A DNA stretch of 62,719 nt, taken from assembly GCA_021814475.1 (NCBI GenBank), contig JAKAIE010000005.1:1-62719 (forward strand), read 5' to 3'. The notes under the pieces were generated by a model. The model had not been told where the DNA came from, searched no databases, and saw only the letters and a program-made list of their open reading frames with translations. The translations under genes were made by a program, and so were the position numbers. The stretch is from Nitrospirota bacterium (lineage in GTDB: Bacteria; Nitrospirota; Thermodesulfovibrionia; Thermodesulfovibrionales; UBA6898). Below, one piece after another: positions 7,120 to 15,530 of this stretch. Positions within the stretch are counted from its first letter, which is position 1; the number at the start of each line of letters is the position of its first letter.

Positions 7120-8181
7120 ATGGGACTGTACAGGCGTAGAGATTCAAATGAATGGTGGATGGATTTTTCGGTAAACAATAGAAGGTTCCGAAGGTCCACT
7201 GAAACCTCTGATAAAAAGATGGCTCAGAAGATCTGGGCAAAGGTCCAGACTCAGATTGCCGAGGGGAAATGGCTGGATGTCGACAATTCCCGGAATTTCA
7301 CGTTTGAGGAGATGATGGAGAGGTTTATGGCAGAACATGCCCAGACCCGGGCTGAGGGAACTCAACGACGATATGTGAGTCTCCTCGCTCATCTTTCGCC
7401 TTTTTTCGAAGGCATGAAGCTCTCTGACATTGATACCAACAAGGTCCTCAACTATGCCATGGAGCGGAGGTCCGAAGGGTCATCGACCTCCACGCGTAAT
7501 CGTGAGCTTGCTATGCTCTCGAAGGCATTCAACCTCGCCCGCCTCTGGAAATGGACAAGGGAAAACCCGTGTCACTTTGTTACGAGGGAGAAAGAGGATA
7601 ATGAGATAGGCAGGGCACTGACGGTAGCCGAAGAAAAGTTGCTCCTCGATGCCTGTCGGGGCAGATGCAACGGCCATCTCGTCGATATGGTGACGCTCGC
7701 TCTTAATACCGGTGTCAGAGAGGGTCAGGTCCTGAAACTCCGGTGGGAACATATCGACCTTGGCGGTAAGGAGTTCCGGACTCAGAACGAAAAGACGGAC
7801 AAGTGGTATTCAGTCAGTATGAACAGGACCGTCCATGAGATGCTAGTACGGAAATCTAAGGTCAGGTCAATTTCCGGCTATGTATTCACGACCGGTAACG
7901 ATACCCCATTTCTTGCAAGAAACATGTATCGGGAATTTCGTAAGGCCGTGAAGGAATCCGGGATATCAGGCAACCTGAGGTTCCATGACCTGAGAGTAAC
8001 CTGTGGCACGAGAATCGGTGAAAGATTCGACATACTTGCTGTCGCCACCGTTCTGAACCATAGCCAGTTGTCTACGTCACAAAGATATGTCAAAAGAGGG
8101 GCGCAGAGCAGACGGGCTATTCTCGAAAGTCTCGACCCGGTTCCGGATTCAGAGGACGAAAGAAACGGCACAGATGACTGA
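7120..8181 (+). CDS. int: Tyrosine recombinase/integrase of the tRNA-Arg element
   Basis: A 353-residue phage-type integrase. An N-terminal arm (WWMDFSVNNRRFRRST) is followed by a SAM-like core-binding domain and the catalytic domain. The catalytic residues are visible: R200 in NTGVREGQ, a lysine near 225 in the beta-hairpin, H289 and R292 in FHDLRVT, H314 in VLNHSQ and the nucleophile Y323 in QRYV. A strong ribosome binding site (AAAGGAGG) precedes ATG 7120. The gene reads toward the 3' end of the adjacent tRNA-Arg gene, about 100 bases away, which marks that tRNA as the attachment site. Confidence 0.95.
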   Translation: MGLYRRRDSNEWWMDFSVNNRRFRRSTETSDKKMAQKIWAKVQTQIAEGKWLDVDNSRNFTFEEMMERFMAEHAQTRAEGTQRRYVSLLAHLSPFFEGMKLSDIDTNKVLNYAMERRSEGSSTSTRNRELAMLSKAFNLARLWKWTRENPCHFVTREKEDNEIGRALTVAEEKLLLDACRGRCNGHLVDMVTLALNTGVREGQVLKLRWEHIDLGGKEFRTQNEKTDKWYSVSMNRTVHEMLVRKSKVRSISGYVFTTGNDTPFLARNMYREFRKAVKESGISGNLRFHDLRVTCGTRIGERFDILAVATVLNHSQLSTSQRYVKRGAQSRRAILESLDPVPDSEDERNGTDD

Positions 8182-8215
8182 TTGTCACGTTTTTGTCACG
8201 TTCCGGGCTTTTTAC

Positions 8216-8249
8216 AAAAAGAAAGGGGCTGCGTTTTACCGCAACCCCT
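8216..8249 (-). terminator. Rho-independent terminator downstream of tRNA-Arg
   Basis: An imperfect hairpin (AGGGG-N-TGCG against CGCA-N-CCCCT, one mismatch) at 8224-8249. On the minus strand it is followed by TTTCTTTTT, the arrangement of an intrinsic terminator for the leftward tRNA-Arg transcript. The hairpin could also help end rightward integrase transcription. It lies on the element side of the insertion point. Confidence 0.65.
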
Positions 8250-8281
8250 CAAGTAACTATCCGATATTTAATAACAAAAAC

Positions 8282-8358
8282 TGGCGCGCCCTGAGGGAGT
8301 CGAACCCCCGACCTGCGGATTCGTAGTCCGACGCTCTATCCAGCTGAGCTAAGGGCGC
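8282..8358 (-). tRNA. tRNA-Arg (anticodon ACG)
   Basis: A complete 77-base tRNA with encoded CCA. The acceptor stem is GCGCCCT/AGGGCGC with discriminator G. The D-arm is TTAGCTCAGCTGGATAGAGC and the TPsiC arm contains GGTTCGACTCC. The seven-base anticodon loop is CTACGAA, giving anticodon ACG (read as ICG). Its 3' end faces the integrase gene and is the inferred attachment site of the arsenic element; since the gene is intact, the element carries a restoring 3' segment. Confidence 0.97.
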
Positions 8359-8373
8359 ATATCGTCACAAAAT

Positions 8374-8916
8374 CTAACCCTTCTTGACGCCGCTCTTCAG
8401 AACAAGACCGTACTTCGCGTGCTCGAAAGGATGAATCGTCGGGAACTTCGAATACAGCCAGCCCTTGAATATCTCCTTGTCGCCATCGGTCACCACAACC
8501 TTCACTGCAGGGTTGTTCGGTTCGTTCGACATCGACGTGATATTCAGACCGTCCATCTTGAAGTCGGGAAGGAAGTCGCTGACCTTCACCGTGATTTTCG
8601 AATTCGGAAGCTTCAGTTCGCTGTTGAGATTGACGGTATGCTCTGATGTCTTTTTCGTCTCCTTGTCTTCGACGGCCAGGACAACGGCCTTCCACTTTCC
8701 CTTGACCGAATCCGGAACCGAAACAGTCGTCTCGCCCTTCGGCATGACAACCCCGCCCGGACCGCCTGCACCCGGAACCGGATGTCCCGGAGGGAGTTGC
8801 TGCTGCTGTCCAGGGGCCCCGGTCATGGGAGCTCCCGGCTCCTGCTTCTTCTTGCATGCGCCGACTGCGACCAACAGGGTCAAGCTGCACGCGACTGCCA
8901 AGATCTTCCTCTTCAT
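8374..8916 (-). CDS. DUF2155 domain lipoprotein
   Basis: A secreted 180-residue lipoprotein. The N-terminus MKRKILAVACSLTLLVAVGA ends at a lipobox cysteine (AC-KKK). A proline, glycine and glutamine-rich linker follows (residues about 25-60). The C-terminal domain has the DUF2155 pattern: KWKAVVLAVEDKETKKT, then KITVKVSDFLPDFKMDG, and near the end KGWLYSKFPTIHPFEH. The domain has no established function known to me; it is common in deltaproteobacteria and Nitrospirota. ATG 8916 has a strong GGAGG ribosome binding site. It lies between two tRNA genes on the same strand. Confidence 0.85.
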   Translation of the reverse strand: MKRKILAVACSLTLLVAVGACKKKQEPGAPMTGAPGQQQQLPPGHPVPGAGGPGGVVMPKGETTVSVPDSVKGKWKAVVLAVEDKETKKTSEHTVNLNSELKLPNSKITVKVSDFLPDFKMDGLNITSMSNEPNNPAVKVVVTDGDKEIFKGWLYSKFPTIHPFEHAKYGLVLKSGVKKG

Positions 8917-8937
8917 CAATAAGCCTCCTTAAATTAA

Positions 8938-8958
8938 GTTAACATCATCGATGTTAAC
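8938..8958. repeat. Perfect 9-bp palindrome before the DUF2155 gene
   Basis: GTTAACATC, spacer ATC, GATGTTAAC. It ends about 20 bases before the lipoprotein start codon and just ahead of its ribosome binding site. It has the form of a dimeric repressor operator. It is not followed by a T-run on either strand, so it is not a typical terminator for the tRNA-Ser gene. Confidence 0.6.
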
Positions 8959-8991
8959 CGTGTTGATACGCACCAAAAGGCTGCCCGAAAA

Positions 8992-9084
8992 TGGCGGAGA
9001 GGCAGGGATTCGAACCCTGGGTAAGGTGTTACCCCCACAACCGCTTAGCAGGCGGCTCCCTTCGGCCGGCTCGGGCACCTCTCC
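8992..9084 (-). tRNA. tRNA-Ser (anticodon GCT)
   Basis: A 93-base class II tRNA with encoded CCA. The acceptor stem is GGAGAGG/CCTCTCC with discriminator G. The anticodon loop is CTGCTAA (anticodon GCT). A long variable arm lies between anticodon and TPsiC arms, as expected for tRNA-Ser, and the T-loop GGTTCGAATCC is intact. Reading frames across this gene on the plus strand are not coding. Confidence 0.97.
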
Positions 9085-9241
9085 CAAAACGTTATATAAT
9101 AGCAGCATGTTTCCGGCTTTGTAAAGGAACTGACCGGCCGTATAGGCGGCGGGATGCCCGTCAGTACAGGACCAGGCTCTGCGAGGGCTCTCCCTGCTGT
9201 TTCTCTCCTGCGGGGCTTATGCAAATTGGATGCGGTTCATA

Positions 9242-9247
9242 TATAAT
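9242..9247 (+). promoter_or_regulatory. Likely -10 element of the cdaA operon
   Basis: A consensus TATAAT lies 49 bases before the cdaA start. The -35 region 17 bases upstream (ATGCAA) is weak, so this is only a probable promoter. No other promoter-like pair is obvious between tRNA-Ser and cdaA. Confidence 0.35.
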
Positions 9248-9296
9248 AGTGCAGGGTGAAAGTATCTTATCGAATCAACAGCGGGCGTATGCGGAC

Positions 9297-10067
9297 ATGA
9301 TAGAAATCTTGCGACAACATCGATGGGTCCTCGATATCCTCGACATACTGCTTGTCTCGGTCGTCATCTATCGCCTTCTCCTCATCATAAAGGGCACGAA
9401 GGCAGCCCAGATGCTGATCGGGCTCGGCATGCTCCTGCTGGCTTCCCTTGCGTCGAGGTATCTCGAACTCTTCACGATCGACTGGCTTGTCCAGAGCTTC
9501 TGGGCGCAGATCGTAATCGCGATGCTCGTCCTCTTCCAGCCGGAGATACGGAGGGCGCTTGCCCATATGGGAGAGGCGCAATTCCTTTCGACCTTCACCA
9601 AGGCCGAAGAACTGAAGTCTCTCGAAGAAATCGTCCGCGCCGCCGTCTCGCTCGCCAACAGGAAGATCGGCGGACTCATCGTTATCGAACGTGACACGAG
9701 CCTGAAGGATTTTATCGAAGTGGGTACCCTCCTCGATGCAAAGGTATCGAAGGAACTCCTGCTGAGCATATTCCACCCCACATCGCCGATCCATGACGGA
9801 GCGGTCATCATCAACGGCAACCGCATCGCGGCTGCCGGCTGCTTCCTGCCGATCACCCTCAGCTCGGAGGTGAACAAGGCCCTCGGCACGCGCCATCGCG
9901 CCGGGATCGGCCTCACCGAAGAGACCGACGCAGTGGCCATCATCGTATCCGAAGAACTCGGATCGATCTCGGTCGCGATCGCGGGCAAGCTCGAAAACAA
10001 GATCGACATGGGCACCCTGAGGGACATGCTGACCGACCTGTTCACCATCAAGAAGGCCAAGAAATGA
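9297..10067 (+). CDS. cdaA: CdaA diadenylate cyclase (c-di-AMP synthase)
   Basis: A membrane c-di-AMP synthase of 256 residues with a start at ATG 9297. Three N-terminal membrane segments (about residues 10-85) are followed by the DAC domain, with the catalytic motifs HDGAVIING and GTRHRAGIGL. The longer upstream frame runs through a tRNA gene and is not used. The next genes, cdaR and glmM, overlap it or each other, the conserved order found in Firmicutes and others, where the products regulate the cyclase. The cyclase links cell-wall precursor supply to osmotic and potassium control. Confidence 0.95.
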   Translation: MIEILRQHRWVLDILDILLVSVVIYRLLLIIKGTKAAQMLIGLGMLLLASLASRYLELFTIDWLVQSFWAQIVIAMLVLFQPEIRRALAHMGEAQFLSTFTKAEELKSLEEIVRAAVSLANRKIGGLIVIERDTSLKDFIEVGTLLDAKVSKELLLSIFHPTSPIHDGAVIINGNRIAAAGCFLPITLSSEVNKALGTRHRAGIGLTEETDAVAIIVSEELGSISVAIAGKLENKIDMGTLRDMLTDLFTIKKAKK

Positions 10068-10717
10068 GACGGCTGCTGACCGAAAACATCGGGCTGAAGA
10101 TCTCGGCCCTGCTGATCGCAATCGTTTTGTGGTTCTTCGTCACGTCCAGGGGGCAGTCGGAGATGTCGACCGAGGTCCCGATCGAGTTCAAGAATATCCC
10201 CGTCGGGCTGGCCATCATGAACACGAACCACAAGACGGCCACTGTCACGATCAGGGGGCAGGACAGGCTCATGAAGAACATCAAGACATCCAACATCCGG
10301 GTCATGGTAGACCTCGGCAGGGCGAAAAAGGGTGAGGGAACCTATCCTATCAACAAGGACGACATAAAACTGCCCTACGCCATGACGGTGACCACGGTCT
10401 CCCCGGCGTCCGTCAGAGTGCGCACGGACGAGACCGGGGAAAAGACAGTCCCGGTAAAAGCGGTCATTACGGGCCAGCCGGAGGCAGGGTATTCCGTAAA
10501 GTCCGTCGAGGTGAGCCCCGGCAGCGTGACTGTCCGGGGGCTGAGGTCGGACGTGAGAAAGATCAACGAGGTCAGCACAGAACCAATTGATATTACAGGC
10601 CTTAACAAGTCCTCCACGCAGGATATCGATATCGGCATAGATACAGGAGGCCACAACGTCACGCTCGACATGTCGACCGTCAAGGTCACCGTGACGATCA
10701 CGGGGAGGAAACGATGA
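10064..10717 (+). CDS. cdaR: YbbR/CdaR-domain regulator of CdaA
   Basis: A 217-residue protein with one N-terminal membrane anchor (KISALLIAIVLWFFVTS, about residues 11-27) and YbbR-type beta repeats in the extracytoplasmic part (PVKAVITGQPEAGYSVKSVE, then SPGSVTVRGLRSDV). YbbR proteins modulate the diadenylate cyclase. It starts by ATGA overlap with cdaA and itself overlaps glmM, so the three products are made together. The protein is shorter than the four-repeat CdaR of Bacillus. Confidence 0.9.
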   Translation: MRRLLTENIGLKISALLIAIVLWFFVTSRGQSEMSTEVPIEFKNIPVGLAIMNTNHKTATVTIRGQDRLMKNIKTSNIRVMVDLGRAKKGEGTYPINKDDIKLPYAMTVTTVSPASVRVRTDETGEKTVPVKAVITGQPEAGYSVKSVEVSPGSVTVRGLRSDVRKINEVSTEPIDITGLNKSSTQDIDIGIDTGGHNVTLDMSTVKVTVTITGRKR

Positions 10718-12063
10718 AGCTTTTCGGCACAGACGGCATAAGGGGAAGGATCAACCGGCATCCGATGACTCCGGAGAACGTCCTGAGGGTGGGGATGGCG
10801 GCGGCAACGGTCCTGCGCAAGGAGCACCACGGAAGGAACATGGTGCTGATCGGCAAAGACACGCGCCTCTCGGGATATATGATCGAGAGCGCCCTCACCT
10901 CCGGCATATGCTCGATGGGGATGAACGTCACGGTCGTCGGACCTCTTCCGACACCCGGCATCGCCTATCTCACGAGGACACTCAGGATAGACGCCGGCAT
11001 CGTCATCTCGGCATCCCATAACCCTTACCAGGACAATGGGATAAAGTTCTTCTCGCATGACGGGTTCAAACTCCCCGATGCCCTTGAGCAGAGGATCGAG
11101 GAACTGGTGGAGGACGACAACCTGCCGCGTTACCGCTCCAAAGGAGAAGAGGTGGGAAAGGCGTTCCGGCTCGACGACGCCACGGGACGGTATATCGAAT
11201 ATATAAAATCCACTCTCCCGCGGGGCCTTTCCCTCGAGGGTCTGAAGATTGTCATCGACTGCGCAAACGGGGCTGCGTACAAGACCACGCCATGGCTCCT
11301 CCGGGAACTCGGCGCTGAAGTGATCGCGCTGCATGACAAGCCCGATGGCGTGAATATCAACCTCAACTGCGGGTCACTCCATATGGAGGATCTCAGCAGG
11401 GAGGTGCTGCGCCATAAGGCTGATATCGGCATCGCCCATGACGGCGACGCGGACAGGGTGCTGCTCTGCGACGAAAAGGGGCGCCTCATCGACGGAGACC
11501 GCATCATGGGGATATGCGCGGCCGAGATGCAGAACCGGGGGGCACTGAAAGGCGATACAGTCGTCGCCACCGTGATGAGCAACATCGGGCTGGAGAAGTA
11601 TCTTCAGCAGCGCGGCGTCCGCCTGATCCGGACAAAGGTCGGCGACAGGTACGTGGTCGAGAAGATGCTCTCCGGCGGCTATAACCTCGGAGGAGAGCAG
11701 TCGGGACATGTCGTGTTCCTCGACCTTAACACCACGGGAGACGGGCCGGTCACCGCAATGCAGGTCCTGAGCGTCATGAAGTCGAAAGGTATGAAGCTTT
11801 CGAAGCTTGCCTCGGAGATCAGGTTGTTCCCCCAGGTCCTGATGAATGTGGAACTCGAAAAGAGGCAGGATATCCGCGCGTTCCCGGAGATCGAAAAGGT
11901 CATCAGGTCCGTCGAAAAAAGCCTCGGCGACAGCGGCAGAGTACTCGTCAGGGCCTCGGGCACAGAGCCTAAGATACGGGTGATGCTCGAAGGCAGGGAC
12001 ATCAGGACGATCACGAAGTTCGGACGTGAGATCTCCCGCGTCATCAGAGAGGCGATGAAGTAG
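10714..12063 (+). CDS. glmM: Phosphoglucosamine mutase GlmM
   Basis: Converts glucosamine-6-phosphate to glucosamine-1-phosphate for UDP-GlcNAc and peptidoglycan synthesis. The 449-residue length is normal. The N-terminus is MKLFGTDGIRG, the active phosphoserine is S101 in ISASHNPYQDNG, the metal loop is DGDADRVLL and the C-terminal phosphate-binding loop is RASGTEPKIRVM. It overlaps cdaR by four bases and completes the cdaA-cdaR-glmM operon. Confidence 0.97.
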   Translation: MKLFGTDGIRGRINRHPMTPENVLRVGMAAATVLRKEHHGRNMVLIGKDTRLSGYMIESALTSGICSMGMNVTVVGPLPTPGIAYLTRTLRIDAGIVISASHNPYQDNGIKFFSHDGFKLPDALEQRIEELVEDDNLPRYRSKGEEVGKAFRLDDATGRYIEYIKSTLPRGLSLEGLKIVIDCANGAAYKTTPWLLRELGAEVIALHDKPDGVNINLNCGSLHMEDLSREVLRHKADIGIAHDGDADRVLLCDEKGRLIDGDRIMGICAAEMQNRGALKGDTVVATVMSNIGLEKYLQQRGVRLIRTKVGDRYVVEKMLSGGYNLGGEQSGHVVFLDLNTTGDGPVTAMQVLSVMKSKGMKLSKLASEIRLFPQVLMNVELEKRQDIRAFPEIEKVIRSVEKSLGDSGRVLVRASGTEPKIRVMLEGRDIRTITKFGREISRVIREAMK

Positions 12064-12075
12064 GGCCGGACGCTG

Positions 12076-14424
12076 ATGAGCGTCTTCCTCTCTTTTCTCT
12101 CCGGGATCGCCCTCTTTTTTCTCTTCCCCTTTTTCCCCTTCTCCACCGGAGCGCTCTGCATTACTGCGGCGGCGGCCCTGGTCTTCAGAAGACGGTTCCT
12201 GCCACTTTTCCTGATCGTTCTCGGCCTCGCCTATGCCGCTTTCAAGGCCACTCCCGTACCTGACCCGGCAGATGTCGCCGGCAGGGAGCTGCGCATGACC
12301 GGCCGGTTCGTCCCCGGCAGGGAAACCAGCGCATCCGGCAGTGCTATGCGGACATTCAAAGCTGATAGTGTCACGGATGAAGACTCCGGAGACGAGATGG
12401 AGGAACTGGGGGATAAAGAGGTCACTGTCTTTTCTGACGCACCGGTAGACTACGAACATGACTATGAGCTGAGGCTAACGTCAGGCAAGGACCGCTCACG
12501 CATGGACCCCGGCTGGCGCAGGGAGGAGAGGCTGTCTGGAATGCCGACCGCGCTGAGACAGGCAGGTGCTGTGTCCTTCTCTTTCACCGCGCTTCTCGAC
12601 AGGTACAGGGACCGTCTGGACCGTTATGCCCTCGAACACTTCAGCGCCGACGCCGCAGGACTGATCATCTCGGTCACGACAGGAAAAATGGACTACCTCG
12701 GCGACCGCCAGAAAGACGCCTTCAGCCGGACCGGGCTCGCCCATATCCTGAGCATATCGGGCACGCACTTCGGACTCTTTTCGGTCATGCTCTTCGGCCT
12801 GTTCACCTTCCTCATCAACCATCTTCCCCACCGGATGCTCCTGAGACTGACCCTTTATACCACACCCCGGGAACTCGCGGCGATCCTGACGCTGCCGTTC
12901 ATGGTCTTCTACCTCGGCCTCTCCGGCTCCAGTCCTCCTGCGGTAAGGTCCTTCGTCATGATCAGCCTCTTCCTGGCCGGCCTGCTGCTCGGCAGAAAAG
13001 GCGCATGGCTCAACTCACTCTGCTTCGCCGCCTTCGTCCTTGCCCTGTGGGATCCGAAGATCATCCTCAGTCTCTCCTTCCAATTGTCGTTTCTCGCCGT
13101 TCTCGTCATCGGTGCATTTGCCGGAACAGACAGGGAGAGGCCTGACGAAACAGTCAGTCCAGTCCGCAGGGTCCTCCGTTTTCTCGGATATTCCATCCTG
13201 CTGACTCTCGTGGTGACCGCCGGCACCTCGCCGCTTGTGGCCTATCACTTCCACTACCTTTCCCTCATCTCTCCTGCTGCGAACCTGGTCGCCTCTCCGC
13301 TGATCGGGTCGGTCCTGGTGGCGCTCGCCCTCATCTCTTCTTTCTCCTATCTCCTGACCGGGGTCTATCTGCTGAAGCCTCTCGTCGGACTCGTCGCAGG
13401 ATGGTCGGTCGGACTCGTGCAGGAGCTTGCCGCGATACCGCATGCGGACATAGCCATTCCGGCGTTCCCACCTGTGCTATGCGCATTGTTTTATGCCGGA
13501 TGCCTGCCTTACTTTTTATTCGGAAGAAAAAGGGGTTTGCTGATACTGCCCTTTGTCCCGGTCGTTGTATTCGCGGTGTTTTCCTTTTTTGAGCATGACC
13601 CGCTCCGCATCACCTTCGTGGATGTGGGGCAAGGCGATTCGGCGATTGTACATCTGCCCGATAAAAAGACTCTCGTCGTGGACACCGGAAGGACCGGGAA
13701 AGAGACCGCCGCAGTCCTGAAATACAATGGCATCAGGAATATCGATGGACTCGTCCTGACCCATTCTCATCCGGATCATGCCGGAGGGGAGGAGTATCTG
13801 AGGACGAACTTCGGGGTGCGGGAGATCTGGAGGGGGAATTCAGGCTTCACCGCGCCTGAAGATATAGGGCCGGATACGTCAGGTATAAGGCAGAGGTCAC
13901 TGGAGCGCGGGGACATCCTCAGGGGAGACGGCTACGAGATCAGCGTCCTGCATCCGTATCCCGGGTTCTACACCCTCGGGGGAGACGAGTTCACCTCCGA
14001 AAATAACGCATCTGTCGTCCTCAGGCTGGCCGGAAAGAAACACGCGTTTCTCCTGGCAGGTGACGTGGAAGAAGAGGCCGAGGAGAATCTTACGCACCTG
14101 GGGAAGTGGCTGAAGAGCGATATAATCAAGGTGCCGCACCACGGCGGCAGGACGTCGGCCGAGCCGGCGTTCTTCTCTGCGGTCTCTCCGTCGATCGCGG
14201 TCATCTCTGTAGGAAGGGAAAACAGCTTCGGCCACCCGCGGCCGGAAATGCTCGAACTGCTGCGGGGGAAGAGGGTGCTGAGAACTGACCGCGACGGCGC
14301 GATAGAGATCACCGAAAGAGGCGAGAATCTCGAGGTGAAGACCTACAGGGATTCCGCCTTTGAACCGGCCGATACCTTCAAGGCAGAACTGAGGAATATG
14401 CGAAGGCTGTTCGAGACGTGGTGA
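12076..14424 (+). CDS. comEC: ComEC/Rec2 DNA-uptake channel
   Basis: A 782-residue membrane protein for import of transforming DNA. It has N-terminal membrane segments, an extracytoplasmic region (about residues 60-190), the Competence domain with ILSISGTHFGLFS and the following multiple membrane segments, and a C-terminal metallo-beta-lactamase domain starting at ITFVDVGQGDSAIVHLP with the metal motif THSHPDHAGG and later VPHHGG. It starts 12 bases after glmM, so it probably shares that transcript. The window has no other competence genes. Confidence 0.93.
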   Translation: MSVFLSFLSGIALFFLFPFFPFSTGALCITAAAALVFRRRFLPLFLIVLGLAYAAFKATPVPDPADVAGRELRMTGRFVPGRETSASGSAMRTFKADSVTDEDSGDEMEELGDKEVTVFSDAPVDYEHDYELRLTSGKDRSRMDPGWRREERLSGMPTALRQAGAVSFSFTALLDRYRDRLDRYALEHFSADAAGLIISVTTGKMDYLGDRQKDAFSRTGLAHILSISGTHFGLFSVMLFGLFTFLINHLPHRMLLRLTLYTTPRELAAILTLPFMVFYLGLSGSSPPAVRSFVMISLFLAGLLLGRKGAWLNSLCFAAFVLALWDPKIILSLSFQLSFLAVLVIGAFAGTDRERPDETVSPVRRVLRFLGYSILLTLVVTAGTSPLVAYHFHYLSLISPAANLVASPLIGSVLVALALISSFSYLLTGVYLLKPLVGLVAGWSVGLVQELAAIPHADIAIPAFPPVLCALFYAGCLPYFLFGRKRGLLILPFVPVVVFAVFSFFEHDPLRITFVDVGQGDSAIVHLPDKKTLVVDTGRTGKETAAVLKYNGIRNIDGLVLTHSHPDHAGGEEYLRTNFGVREIWRGNSGFTAPEDIGPDTSGIRQRSLERGDILRGDGYEISVLHPYPGFYTLGGDEFTSENNASVVLRLAGKKHAFLLAGDVEEEAEENLTHLGKWLKSDIIKVPHHGGRTSAEPAFFSAVSPSIAVISVGRENSFGHPRPEMLELLRGKRVLRTDRDGAIEITERGENLEVKTYRDSAFEPADTFKAELRNMRRLFETW

Positions 14425-14549
14425 GCGTATGAAAGAGCTGCGATCTGACACCATCCCCCGCATATTTCCCGGCCAGAGAACCATCCGTAAAAAACTCGAT
14501 CCAGCCCGAGGAATCCACGAGCAACATTAAGAGTACAATAAAAGAGAAA

Positions 14550-15521
14550 TTATCTGTTGAGGACTTTGGCGGCGTCTTTTGCGAAATAGGTAAGTATGAG
14601 GTCTGCGCCGGCCCTCTTGATCGAGGTGAGGACCTCCATCATGACGCGCTCCTCGTCGATCCAGCCGAGTTTCGCCGCGGCCTTCACCATCGAGTACTCT
14701 CCGCTGACGTTGTAGGCGGCGACAGGGAGGTCGCAGCGCTCCTTCACATCCGAGATGATGTCGAGGTACGTCATCGCAGGCTTGACCATCACGATGTCCG
14801 CGCCTTCGTCCAGATCGAGCATCACCTCTTTCCGCGCCTCGCGCCTGTTGGCCGGGTCCATCTGGTAGGACCTGCGGTCGCCGAACTGGGGCGTCGACTC
14901 CGCGGCATCGCGGAAGGGCCCGTAAAAGGCCGAGGCGTATTTCGCCGCATAACTCATGATCGGGACCTCATGGAACCCGGAATCGTCGAGCGCCGTGCGG
15001 ATCGCCTCGACCCTGCCGTCCATCATGTCGGAAGGGGCGACCATGTCGGCCCCGGCCTCCGCGTGGGAGACAGCCTCCCTGGCGAGGAGTTCGAGGGTGG
15101 GGTCGTTCTTCACATCCCCGTTCACGATCACCCCGCAATGGCCGTGGCTCGTGTATTCGCACATGCAGACGTCTGTGATGACATAGAGGCCCGGCACCTT
15201 CTCCTTGAGCGCCCTGATCGCCTTCTGGACAACACCGTGGGGATCATACGCGCCGGAGCCGGTCTCATCCTTTTCTTCGGGAATGCCGAAGAGGATGACA
15301 GAAGGGATGCCGAGGCTGTAGACCTCTTTGGCATGTTTGACAATGCGGTCGACAGACTCCTGAAAGCAGCCGGGCATCGAGGCGATCTCTTTTCGGACGT
15401 TCCTGCCGTAGGTGACGAAGAGCGGATAGATAAAATCGTCAGGGGATAGTGAGGTCTCCCTCACCATCCGCCTGATCGTCTCGCCGTTTCTCAGTCTCCG
15501 GGGCCGCAGGAGAGGAAACAT
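14550..15521 (-). CDS. hemB: Delta-aminolevulinic acid dehydratase (porphobilinogen synthase)
   Basis: Condenses two 5-aminolevulinates to porphobilinogen for heme, siroheme and corrinoids. The 323-residue protein has the zinc-type active site cysteines in [14 protein letters not shown] and the two active lysines in [16 protein letters not shown] and [12 protein letters not shown]. It lies nine bases after the IscA-like gene on the same strand. The remaining late heme genes (hemG, hemH) are in a separate operon near 28 kb. Confidence 0.97.
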   Translation of the reverse strand: MFPLLRPRRLRNGETIRRMVRETSLSPDDFIYPLFVTYGRNVRKEIASMPGCFQESVDRIVKHAKEVYSLGIPSVILFGIPEEKDETGSGAYDPHGVVQKAIRALKEKVPGLYVITDVCMCEYTSHGHCGVIVNGDVKNDPTLELLAREAVSHAEAGADMVAPSDMMDGRVEAIRTALDDSGFHEVPIMSYAAKYASAFYGPFRDAAESTPQFGDRRSYQMDPANRREARKEVMLDLDEGADIVMVKPAMTYLDIISDVKERCDLPVAAYNVSGEYSMVKAAAKLGWIDEERVMMEVLTSIKRAGADLILTYFAKDAAKVLNR

Positions 15522-15530
15522 AGGGGAAAT

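Larger units (their letters stand above)
1..8281. mobile_element. Integrative mobilizable element in tRNA-Arg (right part) carrying arsenic resistance
   Basis: The stretch up to the 3' end of the tRNA-Arg gene carries an integrase next to the tRNA, an excisionase-like gene, a relaxase with its accessory genes, and an arsenic operon. It is visibly AT-richer than the DNA to the right of the tRNA. No type IV secretion genes are present here, so the part seen is mobilizable rather than self-transmissible. The right junction should lie in the 3' portion of the tRNA gene near 8282-8310. I found no second copy of that tRNA end to the left, so the left boundary is outside the window or has decayed. 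That the ars operon belongs to the same element is inferred from adjacency and composition. Confidence 0.72.

Noticed and set aside
8087-8326. ORF ending in RALRESNPRPADS
   Set aside because: This is the translation of tRNA-Arg in the wrong strand, a well-known annotation artefact.
8991-9296. Upstream extension of cdaA starting MAERQGFEPWVR
   Set aside because: It translates the tRNA-Ser gene; the true start is ATG 9297.
14429-14530. 33-codon ORF just after comEC
   Set aside because: It is short, has a weak ribosome binding site and no recognisable sequence; coding status is not supportable.
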